Shown here: positions 1 through 7,040 of the stretch, piece by piece
Position numbering within the stretch: position 1 is the stretch's first letter
Layout: each line of letters opens with the position of its first letter
Source: Canicola haemoglobinophilus
GTDB taxonomy: Bacteria > Pseudomonadota > Gammaproteobacteria > Enterobacterales > Pasteurellaceae
Assembly (NCBI RefSeq): GCF_002015075.1
Contig: NZ_MUXZ01000071.1
Location: forward strand, 1-11,004
Length of the DNA stretch: 11,004 nt
Direction: 5' to 3'
Program-made: the position numbers and the translations under genes
The notes under the pieces: model-generated
Database searches by the model: none
What the model saw: only the letters and a program-made list of their open reading frames with translations
What the model was told of the DNA's origin: nothing

Positions 1-73
1 CTAACACTACTTACTTCACTAATAATTCCTCTTATATTATTTAATCACAAAAGCAATTTTCCAAAATGTGATC

Positions 74-102
74 TCGATCTAATTTTATTTTAGGCGTATA
101 AT
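74..102 (+). promoter_or_regulatory. probable pykA promoter
   Basis: A perfect -10 hexamer TATAAT lies at 97-102, about 67 bases before the pykA start codon. The hexamer at the best -35 spacing (TCGATC, 74-79, 17-bp spacer) matches TTGACA at only three positions, so the promoter may need an activator. A TGTGA half-site (67-71), followed after six bases by TCTAA, resembles half of a CRP site. No other gene lies in 1-168, and nothing else recognisable is present in that stretch. Confidence 0.5.
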
Positions 103-168
103 GTTTCAGTTTTTTAAATAAAGAATTTAAGAATATTTTCAATTCAAAATAATTAAATGGAGTAACTA

Positions 169-1608
169 ATGTCTAGAAGATTAAGAAGAACAAAAATCGT
201 ATGTACTATGGGGCCCTCGACGGATCGAGGCAATAATTTGGAAAAAATTATTGCTGCTGGCGCAAATGTTGTTCGAATGAACTTCTCACATGGAACACCT
301 GAAGATCACATCAATCGTGCTGAAAAAGTTCGTGAAGTTGCTAAAAAACTGGGTAAAACTGTTGCGATTTTAGGTGATTTACAAGGCCCTAAAATTCGAG
401 TATCAACTTTTAAAGATGGTAAAATCTTCTTAAATATAGGTGACAAATTTATTTTGGATGCAGAGTTACCAAAAGGCGAAGGTAACCAACATGCTGTAGG
501 ATTAGATTATAAAACATTACCACATGATGTTGTTCCTGGTGATATTTTGTTATTGGATGATGGACGTGTTCAGTTGAAAGTGTTATCAACAGAAGGAACT
601 AAAGTATTTACAGAGGTTACTGTTGGAGGACCTTTATCTAATAACAAAGGTATTAATAAATTAGGTGGTGGTTTATCTGCTGATGCTTTAACAGAGAAAG
701 ATAAAGCTGATATTATTTTAGCTGCACGTATAGGCGTTGATTATCTTGCAGTATCTTTCCCTCGTTCAAGTGCTGATTTACATTATGCTCGTGAGTTAGC
801 TGAAGCGGCAGGTTTACAAGCTAAAATTGTTGCTAAAGTTGAAAGAGCAGAAACTGTTGTTGATGATGAGGCTATGGACGATATAATTTTGGCTTCTGAT
901 GTAATCATGGTAGCTCGTGGTGATTTAGGTGTTGAAATTGGTGATCCTGAATTAGTTGGAGTTCAGAAAAAATTAATTCGTCGTTCTCGTCAGCTAAATC
1001 GTGTTGTTATAACAGCAACACAGATGATGGAGTCTATGATTAGCAATCCTATGCCAACTCGTGCAGAGGTTATGGATGTTGCAAATGCTGTATTGGATGG
1101 CACTGATGCTGTGATGCTTTCAGCTGAAACAGCAGCAGGTCAATATCCAGCTGAAACGGTTTCTGCAATGGCTAAAGTTTGTTTAGGTGCAGAAAAAATG
1201 CCTAGTATAAATGTTTCTCGTCATCGTTCTGACAAACAGTTTGATACAATTGAAGAGACTATTGCTATGTCTACCATGTTTGCTGCAAACCATATGAAAG
1301 GAGTTGCTGCTATTATCGCAATGACAAGTAGTGGACATACAGCAAAATTGATGTCTCGTATTAGTTCTGGATTACCTATTTTTGCATTATCCCGTAATCA
1401 AGAGACATTAAATCGCTGTGCCCTATATCGTGGAGTAGTTCCTGTTCATTTTGAGCAAGATAGTCGTACAGTTGAGGGATTAAAAGCTGCAATACAGTAT
1501 TTGAAAGATAATGGGTATTTGGTTCCGGGTGATCTGGTGTTGTTAACTCAAGGAGATCAATTAACTTCAGGTGGTACCAATACATGTCGTTCTTTGGTTG
1601 TTGAGTAA
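169..1608 (+). CDS. pykA: pyruvate kinase II (PykA)
   Basis: The 479-residue protein catalyses the last step of glycolysis in the cytoplasm, phosphoenolpyruvate plus ADP to pyruvate plus ATP. It aligns from end to end with E. coli PykA (480 aa), beginning MSRRLRRTKI. Visible features are the substrate-binding RMNFSH (residues 36-41), the GPKIR segment (73-77), the signature IVAKVERAE with catalytic K223 and metal ligand E225, MVARGDLGVE with metal ligand D252, and ATQMMESM (283-290). A lysine (K75) replaces the glutamate found in potassium-dependent pyruvate kinases; in this family that is associated with potassium independence. The PykA-type isozyme is known to be activated by AMP and sugar monophosphates rather than fructose 1,6-bisphosphate. 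GGAG at 159-162 lies seven bases before the ATG. The gene is monocistronic and ends in a strong terminator. Confidence 0.97.
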   Translation: MSRRLRRTKIVCTMGPSTDRGNNLEKIIAAGANVVRMNFSHGTPEDHINRAEKVREVAKKLGKTVAILGDLQGPKIRVSTFKDGKIFLNIGDKFILDAELPKGEGNQHAVGLDYKTLPHDVVPGDILLLDDGRVQLKVLSTEGTKVFTEVTVGGPLSNNKGINKLGGGLSADALTEKDKADIILAARIGVDYLAVSFPRSSADLHYARELAEAAGLQAKIVAKVERAETVVDDEAMDDIILASDVIMVARGDLGVEIGDPELVGVQKKLIRRSRQLNRVVITATQMMESMISNPMPTRAEVMDVANAVLDGTDAVMLSAETAAGQYPAETVSAMAKVCLGAEKMPSINVSRHRSDKQFDTIEETIAMSTMFAANHMKGVAAIIAMTSSGHTAKLMSRISSGLPIFALSRNQETLNRCALYRGVVPVHFEQDSRTVEGLKAAIQYLKDNGYLVPGDLVLLTQGDQLTSGGTNTCRSLVVE

Positions 1609-1640
1609 CACTTATTGAACAGAGTATAGTTATGAAATAT

Positions 1641-1675
1641 AAATGGTGAATAATTTATTATTCACCATTTTTTTT
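1641..1675 (+). terminator. intrinsic terminator of pykA, shared with prmB
   Basis: Arms AAATGGTGAATAA (1641-1653) and TTATTCACCATTT (1658-1670) form a perfect 13-bp stem around a TTTA loop, followed by a T tract running to 1675. It lies between the convergent pykA and prmB stop codons. The prmB stop is only three bases beyond the T tract, so the hairpin can also serve prmB on the minus strand, where the downstream run is less T-rich. Confidence 0.93.
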
Positions 1676-1678
1676 GTA

Positions 1679-2635
1679 TCATGAGCAGAAATATTTTCTA
1701 TATTTTAGTAGGTCTGTTTTATGTAGAGCAAATACGCCCAGTCCACCATTTTTTAATTCTAACCACTGGAAAGGCACATCAGGGAATTGTTCGATTAAGT
1801 GAACCATGCTATTTCCGACTTCACAAATCAAAACTCCATCATCAGTAAGATAATCTGCAGCATTAACTAAAATTTCTTTGGTTATAGTAAGACCGTCAAT
1901 CCCTGAACCTAATGCCATTTCGGGTTCATGATGAAATTCTTCTGGCATATCATTTAGATCTTCTTTATCGACATAAGGTGGGTTTGTGACGATTAAATCA
2001 TATTGATCACCAGGTAAATTTTTAAATAAATCAGATTGAATAGGAAATGCTCGATGAGTAAGATTATGACGTTCAATATTGATCTCTGCCACATTTAACG
2101 CATCAAAAGATAAATCTACAGCATCAACTTCTGCCTGAGGAAATTGTTCTGCACAAGCAATAGCAATGCAGCCGCTGCCAGTGCAAAGATCTAAAATTCT
2201 CGCTGGCTCTTGCTGAATTAAGTCTTGGAATTTATCCATAATTAAGGCACTAATTGGCGAGCGAGGGACAATAACTCTCTCATCAACATAAAATTCCAGT
2301 CCACAAAACCAAGCGCTATTAGTCAAATAAGCAATAGGTAAACGCTGTTCAATTCTTGCAATAACTAGCTGAATGAGTAAGTCTTTTTCAGATTGCGTTA
2401 GCTTTGAGTTATAAAATTGCTCAGGGAAATCAATTGGAAGCTGTAGACCATTTAGGACGAGTTGAAGACTCTCATCCCAAGCATTATCATAACCGTGCCC
2501 ATAATAAATATCTGAGCGATTAAAAATACTATAAGTCCATCTTAGAAAATCTTGTATTGTGTGTAGGTTGTTATGAACTTGATCTGCTAAAATGCTTTCT
2601 ACGAGCTCTTGGTTAAATTGGTTTATGGTATTCAT
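1679..2635 (-). CDS. prmB: ribosomal protein uL3 (L3) glutamine N5-methyltransferase PrmB
   Basis: This HemK-family, SAM-dependent methyltransferase modifies a glutamine of 50S protein L3, a step that aids large-subunit assembly. With the ATG at 2635 the protein has 318 residues (E. coli PrmB, 310). The N-terminal helical domain occupies about residues 1-110. The Rossmann domain then shows the SAM-binding loop ILDLCTGSGC (147-156), an acidic loop DAVDLS (171-176) and the catalytic NPPY (218-221), followed by VDKEDL, which is typical of PrmB rather than PrmC. The frame is open to a TTG at 2653, but the ATG has AAGAGA upstream and sits correctly below the promoter at 2666-2693, so I prefer it. 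It is divergent from smrB, the same pairing as yfcB/yfcN in E. coli. Confidence 0.95.
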   Translation of the reverse strand: MNTINQFNQELVESILADQVHNNLHTIQDFLRWTYSIFNRSDIYYGHGYDNAWDESLQLVLNGLQLPIDFPEQFYNSKLTQSEKDLLIQLVIARIEQRLPIAYLTNSAWFCGLEFYVDERVIVPRSPISALIMDKFQDLIQQEPARILDLCTGSGCIAIACAEQFPQAEVDAVDLSFDALNVAEINIERHNLTHRAFPIQSDLFKNLPGDQYDLIVTNPPYVDKEDLNDMPEEFHHEPEMALGSGIDGLTITKEILVNAADYLTDDGVLICEVGNSMVHLIEQFPDVPFQWLELKNGGLGVFALHKTDLLKYRKYFCS

Positions 2636-2665
2636 ATTAATTCTCTTAATCAAATAAACGGCGTA

Positions 2666-2693
2666 GTTATATCACAGTTATTCATAATGTTAA
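2666..2693 (-). promoter_or_regulatory. prmB promoter
   Basis: Read on the minus strand, TTAACA (2693-2688, five of six to the -35 consensus) is followed after 16 bases by TATAAC (2671-2666, five of six to the -10). A TGA triplet just before the -10 makes it an extended -10 element. Transcription should start near 2659, giving a leader of roughly 24 bases before the ATG at 2635. This supports the shorter start, because the TTG at 2653 would lie only a few bases into the transcript. It lies in the 78-bp gap shared with smrB, for which no equally good promoter is seen. Confidence 0.65.
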
Positions 2694-2713
2694 ATTTAAA
2701 AATAGGGAAGAAT

Positions 2714-3220
2714 ATGTTAAATGATGAAGATATAGCGTTATTTCATCGTGAGATTCAAGGCACAAAAAAGATTGAGCAAAATATATTTGTTCCTTCTCGT
2801 GATCGAAAGTTAAAGGACAAAATTGAAACTCGTGAGATACGTGAAAAAGAAGATACGTTATTTTTCTTTTCTGATGAATATGAGCCTTTGCTAAATGAAG
2901 AAAGTGCGGTGAAATATTTACGACAAAATGAAGATCGCTATTTATTAAAACAATTACGTAGAGGTGATTTTTTTCCAGAGTTATTTTTAGATCTACATGG
3001 TTTAACTCGTGAGGAGGCAAAACTGGAATTAGCAAGCCTTATCCATGCTTGTGAAAAAGAGCATGTTTATTGTGCTTGTATTATGACTGGATATGGAACT
3101 TATACTTTAAAGCAACAGATCCCTCGCTGGTTAGTGCAACATCCTAGAGTAAGGGCATTGCATCAGGCTCCAAGAGAATGGGGAGGTGATGCTGCAATTT
3201 TGATATTGCTTGATGTATAA
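2714..3220 (+). CDS. smrB: ribosome rescue factor / collided-ribosome endonuclease SmrB
   Basis: This SMR-domain nuclease is known in E. coli to bind collided ribosomes and cut the mRNA between them, feeding stalled complexes to rescue pathways. The protein (168 aa) has an N-terminal extension with FFSDEYEPLL (51-60), corresponding to the YFSDEFQPLL segment of E. coli SmrB, then the SMR domain with FLDLHGLT (91-98), containing the D-L-H triad needed for cleavage in E. coli, and GYG (126-128). The C-terminal HQAPREWGGDAAILIL is typical. I start at the ATG at 2714, preceded by GGGAAG and aligning with the E. coli N-terminus; longer starts at 2609 or 2687 have no ribosome binding site. An uptake sequence lies inside the gene. 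It is convergent with yccS, only one base separating the stop codons. The usual histidine before the GxG loop is a threonine here. Confidence 0.93.
   Translation: MLNDEDIALFHREIQGTKKIEQNIFVPSRDRKLKDKIETREIREKEDTLFFFSDEYEPLLNEESAVKYLRQNEDRYLLKQLRRGDFFPELFLDLHGLTREEAKLELASLIHACEKEHVYCACIMTGYGTYTLKQQIPRWLVQHPRVRALHQAPREWGGDAAILILLDV
2902..2910 (+). repeat. DNA uptake sequence (Haemophilus type)
   Basis: Exact AAGTGCGGT core on the plus strand, inside smrB. It is followed by an A/T-rich stretch (AAATATTTA) that fits the extended uptake consensus. These short repeats mark self DNA for natural transformation in Haemophilus-like Pasteurellaceae. Confidence 0.85.
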
Positions 3221-3221
3221 A

Positions 3222-5387
3222 TTATGTGTTGATATTAGTTTTACATGTAATCTGATTTTGTTGAAAACTTGTATAAAGTGCGGGCAATATTTGGTAAATA
3301 AGATTGAGCTGTTGCAATGGAATTGCTACTTCATTTTGTTTCAGTTGGTCACTCTGTTCATCATTAAATTGTTTTAAAGAAAACTCGATATTCAGTAATA
3401 GTTTCTCAAAAACATCTCGTTCTAATGTTTCAACATGTTCAAGAATATAGATCAATTTCTTTGCAATAGGGTAAAACTCGCCTAAAAACACCGCACTTTG
3501 CTGAATTTTTTGCATATTTTTTCTATATGCACCTAAAGCAGAAATATAGCTGAGTAGAGAGTAGTTAATTTTAACTAACTCAAATCCTTCCTGTAAGTAA
3601 GCTTGGTATTTCTTGGGCTCACTATTCATATTTGATAGGGTTGTACTTAATGCAGTTGCATATTCATGCGCTTTACGTCTAGCAATACGATATTTCAGCG
3701 GATCTCCTTTACCAAATAATAGTTGGCTAATGATATACAAGAAATATTTCGCATCTGCTTTTATTGCTTGTTTTATGACTTTATCAAGTTGTAAATATTT
3801 CCAATCTGGCCATAGATAAGAAACCGCAATCCAAGCAATTAAACTGCCGATTAAGGTATCTGCTAAACGAGATAATAAAGCGTTATTTAGATCGAATCCC
3901 ATAATATTAAAGCTAATTAACACTTGTAGTGTAATAAAGAAAGTCGAATAGCTGTAATTATTGCTACGGAAAAAGAAGAATAATGTACTTGTTGCGACAA
4001 CTAGACCTAGCTGTAATTCTAAAGTTGGGTGTATGTAAGGCAAGAGTGTACTCACAATAACCCCAAGAATTGTGCCAATAATCCGCTGTTTTAGTCTTAA
4101 TTTGGTAGCAGAATAATTGGGCTGGCACACAAATACTGCGGTCAGTAAAATCCAATAACCTAATTGCAAATTGAAGATTTCAACTAAGCTACAACTAATA
4201 AATACAACAATGGATAAACGGACAGCGTGGCGAAAAAGTTGTGATTCAAACGTCAAATGACTACGAATTGTATGCCACATATTTTTTAAGCCAGTAACCT
4301 GATCCGTATATATTTGCGTTCCTTCAGATTGCTCATTTGAATTTTCTGTATTTTGGTCAATATAGCGTAATTGCCAGTCAACTGATTGTAGATTTTCAAT
4401 GAGGGTTTTAATTGCCAGTTGTTGTAATTGATTTAATTGGCAATGTTGATAATGTATTTCAAAAGATTGATTAATCCCTACAATCGCTTGTTCAAGGCGA
4501 GGATTGTAAGAGTATATTTTGTTATATTGCAAGCTATCTGCAATTTCGCGACAAGATTGTGCTTGTAGCTCTAATAAACGTTGGATACGGAAAATAAGGT
4601 CAGTATTTTTTAGCTGTTCAGCCAGCTGCTGATAATTAAAATGGCTAGAATTAATTCGTTCATGAATATCTTGTGCTACAAAATAATATTTGATCATTTT
4701 GGTTGTGCGAGCATGTCGATGTTGCCCACGAATTCGATGAAATAACGCAGTTCGGCAAGCATTAAATGCATTTATTAGGTTGCCATTTTTCATGGCAAGC
4801 GCAATACGTTTATTTTCTAATTGATCAATGTCATCAGGATCAAAGAATAGTGATTTTGTATCTAAATATTCGGCTAAAGAAAGGAAAGCCTTTGCCATAT
4901 TTTCTTGTACGGGACGATTTGGAAAAATCAGATGGACGAAAACTGTACATACACTATAAAGCAATGTGCCAAATAAAATTAGAACTGGGTTGATATACCA
5001 TGGGATATTTGGTGTATAAGTTAAGGTGGTATAAAGGGCAACAACTAAGGTTCCAAAAGTAATAGTACTATAATTCTGTCCAATAGCCCCAACCATAGTA
5101 AATATGAAAGTAAGCAATGTCATTAATAGCAAGAACTCGACTCCATGCCCTAAGGTAAGTTGTACACACAGGGAGGAGATAGAAAACGCAATTAATGTAT
5201 AGAATACATTTTTTAATCGTCCTGTTAGCCTATTATCTAAGTCCACTAGTCCGCCAGCTATAACCCCCAGAATCAGTGGCATTGCTTGCTCAGATATATT
5301 TAATTGCCATACAGATAAGGCAGCAATATTTACTGCCACAAAAATAGGGATAGCTGCTATTACTTTTGCATTTAACCAAGAAACCAT
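3222..5387 (-). CDS. yccS: YccS-type FUSC-family inner membrane protein
   Basis: The 721-residue protein belongs to the YccS/YhfK branch of the fusaric-acid-resistance-like (FUSC) family; its substrate is unknown and transport is only inferred from aromatic acid exporter relatives. Layout: a hydrophobic bundle at about 8-155 containing DLDNRLTGRLKN (49-60), a soluble helical region at about 160-375, a second bundle at about 383-526 with the family motif CQPNYSATKLRLKQR (421-435), and a cytoplasmic tail at about 527-721. This two-bundle pattern and length match E. coli YccS. The start is the only good ATG, 15 bases after the mgsA stop codon, yet no Shine-Dalgarno sequence precedes it, so translation may depend on coupling to mgsA. 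The gene contains one exact uptake sequence and one single-mismatch copy (AAGTGCGGG, 3276-3284). Confidence 0.92.
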   Translation of the reverse strand: MVSWLNAKVIAAIPIFVAVNIAALSVWQLNISEQAMPLILGVIAGGLVDLDNRLTGRLKNVFYTLIAFSISSLCVQLTLGHGVEFLLLMTLLTFIFTMVGAIGQNYSTITFGTLVVALYTTLTYTPNIPWYINPVLILFGTLLYSVCTVFVHLIFPNRPVQENMAKAFLSLAEYLDTKSLFFDPDDIDQLENKRIALAMKNGNLINAFNACRTALFHRIRGQHRHARTTKMIKYYFVAQDIHERINSSHFNYQQLAEQLKNTDLIFRIQRLLELQAQSCREIADSLQYNKIYSYNPRLEQAIVGINQSFEIHYQHCQLNQLQQLAIKTLIENLQSVDWQLRYIDQNTENSNEQSEGTQIYTDQVTGLKNMWHTIRSHLTFESQLFRHAVRLSIVVFISCSLVEIFNLQLGYWILLTAVFVCQPNYSATKLRLKQRIIGTILGVIVSTLLPYIHPTLELQLGLVVATSTLFFFFRSNNYSYSTFFITLQVLISFNIMGFDLNNALLSRLADTLIGSLIAWIAVSYLWPDWKYLQLDKVIKQAIKADAKYFLYIISQLLFGKGDPLKYRIARRKAHEYATALSTTLSNMNSEPKKYQAYLQEGFELVKINYSLLSYISALGAYRKNMQKIQQSAVFLGEFYPIAKKLIYILEHVETLERDVFEKLLLNIEFSLKQFNDEQSDQLKQNEVAIPLQQLNLIYQILPALYTSFQQNQITCKTNINT
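3490..3498 (-). repeat. DNA uptake sequence (Haemophilus type)
   Basis: Exact AAGTGCGGT core on the minus strand (ACCGCACTT as written), inside yccS. It is followed by GTTTTT, fitting the A/T-rich extended consensus. Confidence 0.85.
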
Positions 5388-5402
5388 ATTTAGAAATTTT
5401 TA

Positions 5403-5861
5403 TTATTTTAACCGCTCTTTTAGGTATCCTTTGTAGTCTGGAATACGGATTTTAATTTCTTCTTGAAATGTAGGCGAACTAATTAAAAAATCGGCTGTAG
5501 CGATATTCATAGCGACAGGAATATTCCATACTGTAGCAATTCGCATTAATGCTTTTACATCAGGATCATGGGGAACCGCATTCATTGGATCCCAGAAAAA
5601 TATTAATAAGTCGATATTTTCTTCTGCAATTAATCCACCAAGTTGTTGATCCCCTCCCATTGGGCCACTAAGTAAACTGTTAATTTCTAAACCTGTGGAT
5701 TGATTAATTAAGTTGCCAGTTGTACCAGTTGCATAGAGAGTGTGAGGTTCGAGTAAAGTGCGGTTGGTTTGACACCAATTTATTAAATCTTGTTTACAAT
5801 GATCATGTGCAACAAGTGCAACTCTCTTATTTTTTTTTAATGTACGATAAGTTGTTTGCAT
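5403..5861 (-). CDS. mgsA: methylglyoxal synthase
   Basis: This cytoplasmic enzyme converts dihydroxyacetone phosphate to methylglyoxal and inorganic phosphate, a glycolytic bypass used when sugar phosphates accumulate or phosphate is short. At 152 residues it equals E. coli MgsA in length and aligns throughout. Visible are VAHDHCKQ with H19 and D20, the phosphate-binding ATGTTGN (44-50), SGPMGGDQQ with the catalytic base D71, and FFWDPMNAVPHDPDVKAL with D91, H98 and D101. AAGG lies seven bases before the ATG. A nine-adenine run (5830-5838) occupies codons 8-11. It probably heads a unit with yccS; no clear dedicated promoter is visible in the 78 bases between it and yccT. An uptake sequence lies inside it. 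Confidence 0.97.
   Translation of the reverse strand: MQTTYRTLKKNKRVALVAHDHCKQDLINWCQTNRTLLEPHTLYATGTTGNLINQSTGLEINSLLSGPMGGDQQLGGLIAEENIDLLIFFWDPMNAVPHDPDVKALMRIATVWNIPVAMNIATADFLISSPTFQEEIKIRIPDYKGYLKERLK
5756..5764 (+). repeat. DNA uptake sequence (Haemophilus type)
   Basis: Exact AAGTGCGGT core on the plus strand, inside mgsA on the opposite strand. The flank (TGGTTTG) fits the extended consensus less well than the other copies. Confidence 0.8.
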
Positions 5862-5876
5862 AATTATACCTTGAAT

Positions 5877-5903
5877 AAAAAAGTGAGCTTAAAGCCCACT
5901 TTT
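5877..5903 (-). terminator. intrinsic terminator after yccT
   Basis: On the minus strand, arms AAAAGTGGGCT (5903-5893) and AGCTCACTTTT (5889-5879) pair over 11 positions, with one G-U wobble, around a three-base loop. A six-T run follows. It ends the yccT transcript just before the mgsA ribosome binding site; on the plus strand the wobble becomes a mismatch, which supports the minus-strand direction. Confidence 0.85.
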
Positions 5904-5939
5904 GAGTTAAAAAACGTAGATAATTATATAATGATCAAA

Positions 5940-6596
5940 TTATTTTTGTTTTTTAGCCCAATTAAGAAAACGAGTTTGGGTTTCTTTATCGGCTTGTTGG
6001 AACCAATATTGTAATTGCTGTTCTGCAACATTTTCACCTTGTACAATAACTTTACCTTTTTGTGCTTTAGCAAATCCTAGAACTGCAGCAGGCATTGCAC
6101 TTGTTGCTAAGCGAGATACTGAAGCGGTAGAGCCTGAAGAATTGTACTCAGATAATGTTTCAATTAAATTCAGCCCAGGTAAGAAACCTTCTTGTTTAAG
6201 AATTTCTTGTTTTACTGGAAGAGCCTGTCCACTGCTTGTTTTTACCATGATAGATGGCGTATCTTTAAAGTTATTAGTGTCACGCTCAGTTTCTAGTTTA
6301 GGCGCAGATATAACAATGTCTTCAGTCGTACCTTGGAAGGTAACAACAATAGGTTCTGATTCATATAGAGAACGGTCTGAACCATTACGAACAACCTCTG
6401 ACACACGAACAACAACCTGGTGAGTTTCATTATCATTGATATTGAAAGATTTTGCAGATTTCATTAATGATTTGTTCGCTTTTTGTCCATCAATGGCTAA
6501 AAAATCTATGTTTGATGAACTTGTAACCACACCGGCAAATGCCGCTGTGCTAGTTAATAGCATTGCACTTGCAAGTGCAGTAAAAGAAAATTTCAT
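5940..6596 (-). CDS. yccT: YccT-like DUF2057 (UPF0319) exported protein
   Basis: The 218-residue precursor has a clear Sec signal peptide: MKFS, a hydrophobic core, then a cleavage site after AFA (residue 21), giving a mature protein starting GVVTSSS. The rest fits the DUF2057 family, including E. coli YccT, reported to restrain curli subunit polymerisation in the periplasm; I see no curli genes here, so that role should not be transferred. Visible landmarks are NIDFLAIDGQ (29-38), a central beta-rich region, an Ala-rich segment at about 165-178 and a basic C-terminus (FLNWAKKQK). No cysteine is present in the mature part. AGGAG lies five bases before the ATG. The gene lies upstream of mgsA on the same strand, as in E. 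coli, with a terminator between. Confidence 0.88.
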   Translation of the reverse strand: MKFSFTALASAMLLTSTAAFAGVVTSSSNIDFLAIDGQKANKSLMKSAKSFNINDNETHQVVVRVSEVVRNGSDRSLYESEPIVVTFQGTTEDIVISAPKLETERDTNNFKDTPSIMVKTSSGQALPVKQEILKQEGFLPGLNLIETLSEYNSSGSTASVSRLATSAMPAAVLGFAKAQKGKVIVQGENVAEQQLQYWFQQADKETQTRFLNWAKKQK

Positions 6597-6759
6597 AATT
6601 GCTCCTATTTATCCAGGAAATATAATATAGATTTGTCCGCTTCTCATAATGAAAGCGCATCCGATATGCTATTCCAAATTAAATAAAATGGGAATAGTTA
6701 AATGCAGTTTATTTGATTTTTTTCCACTTTTGTGATCAAAGAGTAAAAAGGATATAGAG
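6597..6759. promoter_or_regulatory. divergent promoter region of yccT and acyP, with an inverted repeat
   Basis: This 163-bp gap must hold promoters for both flanking genes, but I find no pair of hexamers good enough to call. TATATTATA on the minus strand (about 6620-6629) is a candidate -10 for yccT. CTATTCC (6669-6675) and GGAATAG (6691-6697) form a perfect 7-bp inverted repeat around 15 A/T-rich bases, which could be an operator or chance. Confidence 0.4.
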
Positions 6760-7032
6760 ATGATGAAAATGCAATTTTCAGTGTATGGCCGTGTTCAAGG
6801 TGTGGGGTTTCGTTATTTTACTTGGAGAGAGGCAAGAAAAATCGGAGTATTAGGTTATGTTAAAAATATGCCTGACGGAAGTGTTTATGTTGTTGCTGTT
6901 GGAAAGGATACGCAAATAAGCCATTTTTATGATTACTTGCGTTTAGGTCCAAAAACAGCCAAAGTAACAGAAGTTTTAGTACAAGATTATTTGGCTGAGC
7001 ATAAATTTAATGATTTTTCAATTAAATACTGA
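6760..7032 (+). CDS. acyP: acylphosphatase
   Basis: This small cytoplasmic enzyme of 90 residues hydrolyses acyl phosphates such as acetyl or carbamoyl phosphate; its physiological role is poorly defined. The family signature GRVQGVGFRYF (10-20) contains the phosphate-binding loop and catalytic arginine R18, and GYVKNMPDG (32-40) supplies catalytic N36. The protein ends SIKY, with the characteristic C-terminal tyrosine. AAGGA lies seven bases before the ATG at 6760; in-frame ATGs at 6763 and 6769 are also possible and would shorten it by one or three residues. It corresponds to E. coli yccX. The stop codon faces that of yfeD across seven bases. Confidence 0.95.
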   Translation: MMKMQFSVYGRVQGVGFRYFTWREARKIGVLGYVKNMPDGSVYVVAVGKDTQISHFYDYLRLGPKTAKVTEVLVQDYLAEHKFNDFSIKY

Positions 7033-7040
7033 CCGCACTT
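7032..7040 (-). repeat. DNA uptake sequence (Haemophilus type) between acyP and yfeD
   Basis: Exact AAGTGCGGT core on the minus strand, filling the seven bases between two convergent stop codons and sharing one base with each. The flank (CAGTATTTAATTGAAAAAT) fits the extended consensus well. In this family, intergenic uptake sequences often sit at gene ends as inverted pairs acting as terminators; here there is one copy and I find no hairpin. Confidence 0.85.

Noticed and set aside
2682..3035. 117-residue minus-strand frame opposite smrB
   Set aside because: It lies entirely over smrB, whose homology is clear, and shows no family features; it is a shadow frame, as are the smaller frames opposite pykA, yccS, yccT, yfeC, yfeD and yfeA.
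3964..4155. 63-residue frame inside yccS on the same strand
   Set aside because: It overlaps the conserved second membrane bundle of yccS in another frame and has no ribosome binding site or recognisable motif.
5409..5417. Further uptake sequences such as ACCGCTCTT (5409), CCCCACTT (9768) or ACCACACTT (10580)
   Set aside because: Each differs from the AAGTGCGGT core by at least one base. They also do not match the ACAAGCGGT type used by the Actinobacillus branch.
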